From positions 372,001 through 436,000 of the forward strand of contig JAMXBD010000094.1 of the NCBI GenBank assembly GCA_024138025.1: a stretch of 64,000 nt of DNA. Reading direction: 5' to 3'. This document shows positions 57,401 to 64,000 of this stretch, one piece after another (positions within the stretch are counted from its first letter, which is position 1; every line of letters begins with the position of its first letter). This DNA comes from Combretum micranthum. Lineage: Eukaryota > Streptophyta > Magnoliopsida > Myrtales > Combretaceae. A program made the translations under genes and the position numbers. The notes beneath the pieces are model-generated. The model had not been told where the DNA came from, did no database searches, and worked only from the letters and a program-made list of their open reading frames with translations.

Positions 57401-58361
57401 CTCCTCATAATTTATTTTCTACCTAAATTATTTTTTTTATTTACTGTCTTTGTACTTGTGCCTTAATCATATTCCCTTATTCTCTTTTATTATTGTTCCC
57501 TTCATCTCAAAATCAAACTTATTTAAAGAAAAAAAAAAAAAAAGGGAACTTGAAATTTTAAATACTTTTTTATATGCCAAAAAAGATATATATATGGAAT
57601 TAAATTTTCCTCAATCATAATTTTTTCTTATATATATTAGAATATTTCCTTTACCAGCTCCCTGGGATATTTCCTCAATCGTAATTCTTTTCATATATCT
57701 TTTTTTTTCCCCGTATGTCTTCCTTTCTGCCAAGTATAAACCTAATTTTTTATTTATAGTAATATTCCATTTTGGCACTCAGACATAAAAAAAACATGAA
57801 ACACTTTGATTCTTTTGACTTTTGTCGGCTAATGAAAGGTTGAACGGGACCACGTTGGGACGGAGCGAGCCATTACCAAGTTTGAATCGCTTATAAATTT
57901 TTTTAAAATATAATTTTTTTCTTCTTTTGGGGACATATGAACGGCTGATTTGAAACCTGGAAGTGATTTGTTGCAATTTGATTTGTTTTCGGTTGGACAT
58001 TTGAAATAATATTTTCTCATTTTTAACCGACAACAGGAGGACGGGACGGAATGATTGTTGTTTTAAAAACAAATGAGTGTGTCTTCGTGTTGTGTTGAGG
58101 CACCTTTACGTATCACTATTGTTATTTATTTTTATTTTTTTGGGGGTTTTTTGTCTTCTTGCTTTCATCTCCATAGAAAAGCCCAAATCCGCCTGTATAA
58201 GATTAAGTGGAAAAAAAAAAAAAAAAAAAAAAAAAACTTTTACAAGATAAATTATACGGGTTGTATTTGCATTTTTTTTTCCCGATGGGTTGTATTTGGA
58301 GAAAAGGAAATTAATATATATGATTTTAAAAATATTATAAAAATACTATTGGGATGAAAAT

Positions 58362-60184
58362 TGTAAATTACAAATAAATAAATTATAACGAAAGGTAAAA
58401 TTATAATATAGTGTCACTTAAAAGGATATTTTTATCCTTAAGCATACGAAGTTGCAGCTTCAAAAATTTCTAAGGAATTTGGTTGTACACCGGCATACAC
58501 ATCAATGCAGCCGGTGTAGTGGTTGGTGTAGGCTGCGTTTTTTCTAAGCAATGTTGGCGTTTTTCTTAAGCGACTTACATCTATAAATACACCCCTAGAC
58601 CTACGAAATTGTCACACCACTCATCGCCTAAAACCCTAGGTAAGTGGGTCTATCTCTAATCTATTTTAATCAATTTCTTTAGATAATTATTGTAATTTAA
58701 GTCTTTTTATGTGATTAAAGAAGATTCAAGATCCAATAGAAAAACCCTAAATTGGATTTGGAGATTCATGGTTTCAATTCAAGATAACGGTAAAACTTTT
58801 ATTATAGTTTTGTGATTCCTAAGGTTAATAGATTATAGAAATATGGTTATAGCAATTAAAAATAGTTAACTACTCGTGACGAGAGATTGATTGAATTAGA
58901 GTACTATTGCGAGCGAGGTCTACAAGTTGTAGGTAATGTGGATCTATCCCATCTTTATGGATCTAAAGTTGTAATCTTTTGTAGTTGTTTTATTAATTAA
59001 ATATTGTATATTTATATTGAAGGGATTGTGGAGATAACTAGGAACTTTAGAGGAACTGTGTTGAAGGTTTTGTAGTGTTGAGAACAAACGAAACGTGTGT
59101 GTTAATTTCTTATTATAGATCTATGATTAAGGTTATAGATTTTTTGAGTAAGATCATGGAATTTAGGGTTAGGGTTTAATATTGTAGTTGTAATTGAAAT
59201 TGATGTGAAATATGTTGATGGTCAAGAATACTTGTGGGATTAGGGTTCCTATTCTATTATAAGTTTCTGTTGGTGGATTAGAGTGTTGAAAGCAAATCCA
59301 AGTATGACTTTACCATGTTTGATTGTTTGTGCTTGTAGGATTAGTTGTTAAATTGACTTAATTATATTGACTTTAATTGAATTGAGTGTTGGTTGTGAGT
59401 GGCTATGATTAGTATAGAACTTATGGTAGTGAGAAACCATGGTGGAGGATGGTACTAACGCTGGCAACCTGATGATCCTCGTGTGTTGTTATCCCGAATG
59501 GAATTGCACTTGGAGATGATTCTAGTAGATTAGGAGTCGTTACCAACTTAATTGTAGAACGCAAATATATATATTATTATTTACATATGTTTTCTTCGAG
59601 GTCATGAGTTACTCAAGGTTTAGGACTATAAATCTATAGTCCTAAACTATGTTGGTTGCAGGCTTAAGAAAAGATAATAAATCGTGCTTGTTGCATTAGC
59701 ATTTAAGTGTATGTGATATTGTGTTGTGTGATCATGTGCATGTGCTCGTGGTTTGGCATACTTGGCGTTTTTCGCTCAATCCTTATTTTTCCCATAGGTA
59801 CAGGTGAAGATTTTATTATTTATGATCTGATGGGCTACAACGTATTCGTGGATTATGGGAAAAGCGATGGTGGATTTAACCGTTCTACCGACAATTGAGA
59901 TAAGTATAATATCAATAGTACATCAAGAAGAAAAACTTTATATTAGATTAGTTATCTGTTAGAATTTTATCAAGTTTAAGATATTCTTTTATTTCCTTAA
60001 GTTGACTTGTTTAGTTTATGATTTAGCATAATTAAGGACATTTTATTTTATGAGTATCCTTTATTTGTGAGATTTTAGAGATATTGGAGATATATATTCA
60101 AAGATTAGAAATTATAGCCTTTGCGTGTCAATCTTTGGTAGTGATACGTGGCGAGTTAATAATGTCTTAAGTTAGGACGTTACA
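58362..60184 (+). mobile_element. 1.8-kb solo LTR with AAAAT target duplication
   Basis: Begins TGTAAATTAC and ends GGACGTTACA, flanked by AAAAT (58357-58361 and 60185-60189). It interrupts MITE copy 2, which fixes both ends independently. Contains ACCGGCATACAC...GCCGGTGTAG near 58490-58520 and a promoter-like CTATAAATACACCCCTAG at 58592. AAAACCCTAG follows at 58630, then a GCAGG...CAGGTGAAG block near 59660-59810. No coding domain is recognised. Confidence 0.85.
58585..58640 (+). promoter_or_regulatory. LTR promoter (TATA box)
   Basis: CTATAAATACACC with transcription-start-like sequence about 30 bp on (CACACCACTCATC) and AAAACCCTAG. Typical of plant LTR promoters. Confidence 0.5.
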
Positions 60185-60599
60185 AAAATAATCCTGAAAT
60201 TATACAAGTTTATCATAATTGACTGACCTCATGTCTTCAAAAGACGAGGTTGTTATATTTTACAGCAATCTCGTCTCTTAAAAAGACGAGGTTCATTTTG
60301 CCATTATCGTCTTTTCAAGAAACGATTGGTCACTTACAATCTCATCTCTTCAAAAGATGAGTTTAAGTTGTCTGTTATTATGATTTTATCTCATATGGTG
60401 GGATTTGTTTCATTTTTAAAAAAAAAAAATAGCATGTTTTTCCTTAATCCTTGTATTTATATTAGTTGAGTGTCTCAAAATAGATTGGAAAGTACAAAAT
60501 CTTCTTCTTTTTTTGTTAGGACTAACTACTTTATAAAATATACATATGTAAAAATATCATTTTAAGGCTACTCATAAAGTTATAGGAACTCATTATAAA

Positions 60600-60985
60600 A
60601 AATATTTTACGAAAATTGCACATTATCCCATAAAACTTTTTTTTAAATATAAATTTACCACCTCAACTTTTATAATACTTTTTTGAACTCCTTAAATTTT
60701 CAAAAAATGTACATAACTAAAGACGGTTTAAATTTTCTATTAAAATAAAACAAACAAAATTGTAAGATATACCTAACCTATGTGTAAATTTACATCATAA
60801 ACTTTCATCGGTGTGGATTTATTTATCAAGCTTTTAAAATGCACATAAGAAAATATTAATTAATCTTAACTATGCCAAATATTGAAAGTTTCAAGAGTCA
60901 AGAAGTGTACTTTAAAAGTTCATAGTGAATCTTTACTTAACTGGAACTTCAATAGAAAATTTACTATTTTTGCAAAGATAATTTT
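60600..60985. repeat. Palindromic AT-rich MITE-like repeat
   Basis: Left words (AAATTTACCACCTCAACTTTTATAA, AAATTTTC) recur inverted at right (AAAGTT, GAACTTCAATAGAAAATTTAC). Resembles 62449-62812. No target duplication found. Confidence 0.4.
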
Positions 60986-61444
60986 ACTACCAAATATGTA
61001 TTAAGTGCATTTCTGTATTTCTCTTTAATAACTATTAAAAGTATAATCATATATTGAATTTTTAAAATAGTACATTTACGATTGTTAAAAATATGGTCAT
61101 TGTAAAAAAAATTTCTTTTGGTGTATAGCTATTTTTTTTTTCCTTTATGTTAGCATATATTAAACCTTTTTTTTACTTTTCTTTTCACCAATTCATCACA
61201 TATTTTGGGATTTTCTTATTATTTATTTCATAATAAATATTATATTGGATCATATATAATATGATGATTTTGAATAAAAATTAATAAATATATATTAACA
61301 TAAGTAATTGATTGCATGGAAAACATTTTTTATTATAATGAGAAGGGGGCTATGTACCTATTATTTGAAAGAGTAGGAAGTAATGTGTAGGTAATAAGGC
61401 AATTGACCATGGAAAAAATTTTACTGTGTATGCACTATTAAATA
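60986..61444. other. Gene-free AT-rich stretch
   Basis: Nothing recognised. Confidence 0.5.
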
Positions 61445-61708
61445 GGGAAAATGGAAATTAATAATGATTTTTTTTAAATTACAAAAGTACCACTATGATA
61501 AAAATAATCCAAAAAATAGACAAGTTGACATCGTCTTTGAAGAAACGAGGTCATTAATAGTCAACCTCGTTCTTGGAGAGACGAGGCCGACCACTTATGA
61601 TCTCGTCTCTTGAAGAGACAAGGTCAACTTGCCTATTCTTAAATTATTTTTTAATCTGACGAATTTGTGTCATTTTTTTTTAAAAGAGAGTTTTTTTTCC
61701 TTAATCCC
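61445..61708. mobile_element. Palindrome-cluster MITE, copy 3
   Basis: A 264-bp element flanked by exact 9-bp repeats TATTAAATA (61436-61444 and 61709-61717). Ends GGGAAAATGG and, on the other strand, GGGATTAAGG. The arms are as in copy 1 (AAAAATAATCC; CTTGCCTATTCTTAAATTATTTTT). The core at 61525-61622 has three palindromes of the CTCGTCTCTT type. Confidence 0.88.
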
Positions 61709-61717
61709 TATTAAATA

Positions 61718-62448
61718 TTCATTATATTACCAATTAATTAGATTTCAAGCAAGATCATGATGTTTGCTAATTTTACTCATAAAACCTTCTATGTGGACTT
61801 TGTATTAATATTTAAGGCAACCTTCTAGCAATGTTAGCTAATTTTCCTAAGCAATTTTTGGATGTATTTAGCTAGCTTTTCATATCCCTTACGTCTTTTT
61901 TCGTTTTTAAATTCCACCGCTTAATCTAAAGGAATGGGTGAAAATTGAAGGAAATTATGTGTCAACCATTTTGATAAAGGATGAAAATGTGATGAATGGG
62001 GTACATATGAGTGAAATTATTTTCACTTAATAGCTAAGATAAAAAAAGAAAAAAAGAAAAAGGAATGAGTAAAAATTGATAAATTACATCAAATGCCTTT
62101 GAAGAGAGAGAGCAAAAAAATAATTTATTCGGATTAATATTTTTTTCTTTGTTTTTTCATTTATATGGTTTAGCTAAATAAGGAAAAAAATTCCACCGGG
62201 GCCTCATTTTTGCCATTTTATTTTTAGCTTTTTGCTTAGTTTAGCTATATTTTTTTCATAATACAAAATAAAATTTGAGAAAAAAGAAAGCAATAACCGG
62301 AAAAAAAAAAAAAAAAAACAGCTGATAAACGAAAAGCACAGGAAAACGAAACTAGTGAAGATCCAAAAAAAACGAGAAAATTGGAAAAAAAATCATATTT
62401 ATTGAAAAAATGGAAAAAAGAACAAAATTAAGCAAATAATAATAAGAG
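61718..62448. other. Gene-free AT-rich stretch
   Basis: A tracts and a GA-rich run; no gene or element end recognised. Confidence 0.5.
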
Positions 62449-62812
62449 ATAATTACAAAACCACCCCTCAAACTTTTACCTAAATACAGATTTACCAGCG
62501 AATTTTTTAAGTCCACTTTTTGACTCTTAAACTTTTACAAATTGGTATAGATAAGGAAAATTAATATTTTCAATGTGCACTTTTTGGGAGTTAAATCCGC
62601 ACATAAATAAAAATTTAGTTGATAAATCTGCATATATGTGAAAATTAGAGCAAATAATTTGTAATTCCCTTCATTTGTCTTGATGGAAAGTGTTAATTGT
62701 CCTAACTGTACCAATTTTTTAAAAGTTTAAGGGTTTAAAAAATGCATTTTGAAAGTTTATGAGTGAATTTAGACCAAGATAAAAGTTGAATAAAGTAATT
62801 TGTGATTTCTTC
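62449..62812. repeat. Palindromic MITE-like repeat
   Basis: The left arm (AATTACAAAACCACCCCTCAAACTTTTACCT... in parts) and the complement of the right arm (AATCACAAATTACTTTATTCAACTTTTATCT... in parts) are inverted over ~60 bp, with the AAACTTT word repeated inside. Similar to 60600-60985. Target duplication unclear. Confidence 0.5.
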
Positions 62813-64000
62813 TAATGATGATAATAATAGAGTCAGGTTGTGCGTATTGAAAGTTATTATTTATTTAATTAGTCAAAATACAATTTATACACTCATCTGA
62901 GTTGGAAACAGTTTATTTATTCCAATTTAAAGTCAAAGTAATTTATTTGTTAGGACATAGTGTCTTCTTTTTACTGACAAAATAAAATTTTAAAAATAGT
63001 GTTTTTTAATTGGTGGGTTAAATATCAATTTGATAAGGTCATGTATTATATAATTACTCGCTTCTTAGAATTAAGTTTATTAGTAAAACATGTGCGCAAT
63101 ATAATAAGCTTTTGTTATGCAATCATGTGTGTTGTATTTGTGTATTTTAATGTTACAAGACCAAGTTGTACCACAGCTATCATCGCAAGTGCAATTTTTG
63201 GGACAAAATGTCCAACAGCCATTTTGTTTGAAGAGCCCATAAATGTCAAATGTTTAGCAGGTTTAATGGAGTTAGTTGAGCCAACAAAAGGCATTTAAGA
63301 TTCTCATAGTACTCTCTTGCTTAAATTTCTCTTGTACTTTATTTGTTATTTTTAAGGGTATGTATGATTGGTTAACCGATTTATAATCCTTTTTTTTTAA
63401 CCCGAAAAAAATGATGGTCTTTTAATATTGTAAACCTAATTCGTCTATTATTAATGGTCAACTATTTTAACAGTTAACTTTTTCTTTCTGTTAATATTTT
63501 CGATTTTTTTTTAACTATTAAACATAATATTTAACCAAAAGATGGGTTAATCACATTTTTAGTTATAACCATGAGAAATTAGACCCCTTTGTTTCATAAT
63601 TAAATGGCCAAATAACAAGTTAAATAACAATTGCATTCAAAAATTGCAAATAAATAAATCAAGTAACTACAAAGCCAACAAATCAAGAATACAAATCTAA
63701 TACAACGTTGCATAAATTAAAATTTGATGTTTTCTCCTTAATCCAAATTACAACACAATAACAACATAATAATTAAAATATAAAAGTTCCAATTACAACA
63801 TGTATCAAATTACCTAATCTCAATGTATTAGGTAATAAATTATTTACATTTATAATATAGAAAAGTAACTATTGAAATGTCATATACATTATTGAGATGT
63901 TACCTAAGCTCCGAGGAATTTCATATGCTATATGGTATTTCCACGGTATGTCAAATTATAAGACACAATTTTTTACCCTTTTTTGCACGTAATATTTACT
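62813..64000. other. Gene-free stretch to window end
   Basis: 63120-63296 is open on both strands. The minus strand offers a 59-codon frame with a hydrophobic segment (FVPKIALAMIAVVQLGLV); the plus strand a 99-codon frame. Neither matches a family I recognise. The remainder is AT-rich. Confidence 0.45.

Larger units (their letters stand above)
55451..58298. other. AT-rich intergenic stretch, no gene
   Basis: No supported coding region. Holds a MITE-like repeat (56072-56298), three short TTGGCC-poly(A) insertions (56419, 56683, 57371) and homopolymer runs. 55560-55620 and 56640-56720 share a ~45-bp block around TAAATTGATATTTTAAATT. Confidence 0.55.
58299..60450. mobile_element. Palindrome-cluster MITE, copy 2, split by a solo LTR
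   Basis: The left arm (58299-58361: GAGAAAAGGAAATTAAT ... ATACTATTGGGATGAAAAT) and the remainder (60185-60450) join into one ~320-bp element once the LTR at 58362-60184 is removed. The outer flanks carry TTGTATTT (58290-58297 and 60451-60458), an 8-of-9 match to a 9-bp duplication. The core at 60220-60370 has palindromes of the CTCRTCTCTT type (60225, 60270, 60310, 60340), more degenerate than in copy 1. Confidence 0.8.

Noticed and set aside
63120..63296. 59-codon minus-strand frame with a hydrophobic segment
   Set aside because: No recognised family, no promoter and no similar copy in the window. Kept only as a note in the gene-free stretch.

Overview
The window looks like nuclear DNA of a eudicot plant. 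It is AT-rich and intron-split, with long gene-free stretches packed with LTR retrotransposon remnants, Mutator- and hAT-type elements, MITEs, SINE/LINE scraps and microsatellites. No prokaryotic feature, organellar gene or CRISPR array was seen. Two host genes can be reconstructed exon by exon, both on the minus strand. The species cannot be fixed from the sequence.

Host genes. (1) 14914-20416: a six-exon HAD/SCP1-like CTD phosphatase-family protein of 329 aa (DLDETLV, FTAGLE and VDNNP motifs), close to Arabidopsis At3g55960. Its 4.2-kb fourth intron holds a TRIM-like retroelement and a palindrome-rich MITE. (2) 46550-55117: a seven-exon calcium-dependent protein kinase of 527 aa, very probably the CPK13 orthologue. 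Its 3.5-kb first intron holds a dimeric tRNA-type SINE, a LINE reverse-transcriptase scrap, a MITE-like element and a 0.3-kb tandem duplication. All exon joins keep frame and use GT/AG.

Layout. 1-960: decayed Ty1/copia integrase. 974-1208: MITE-like repeat. 4150-7301: decayed gypsy-type gag with a possible LTR remnant. 7307-10893: a 3.6-kb solo LTR with a 5-bp target duplication. 11597-12011: MITE. 14914-20416: phosphatase gene. 20975-21530: tandem duplication. 21559-22267: solo LTR. 22634-23476: hAT-type element. 24400-28870: LTR-like remnants. 33129-36660: tandem array of a ~0.86-kb unit disrupted by a hAT-type element and an LTR fragment. 37374-44587: a ~7.2-kb Mutator-like element carrying a decayed transposase, a decayed plant-mobile-domain protein and a nested TRIM. 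44592-45019: small relative of that element. 45112-45917: non-autonomous hAT with an 8-bp duplication. 46550-55117: CPK13. 55450-64000: AT-rich intergenic DNA with three tiny poly-A retro-insertions, two copies of the palindrome-rich MITE (one split by a solo LTR) and other palindromic repeats.

The most unusual signals are: the MITE family whose core is a cluster of short palindromes (three copies, 9-bp target duplications); the 14-17-nt TTGGCC-poly(A) insertions with long target duplications; and the coexistence of a PMD protein and a MULE transposase inside one pair of inverted ends. Most repeat boundaries were set by eye from target duplications and internal paralogues.
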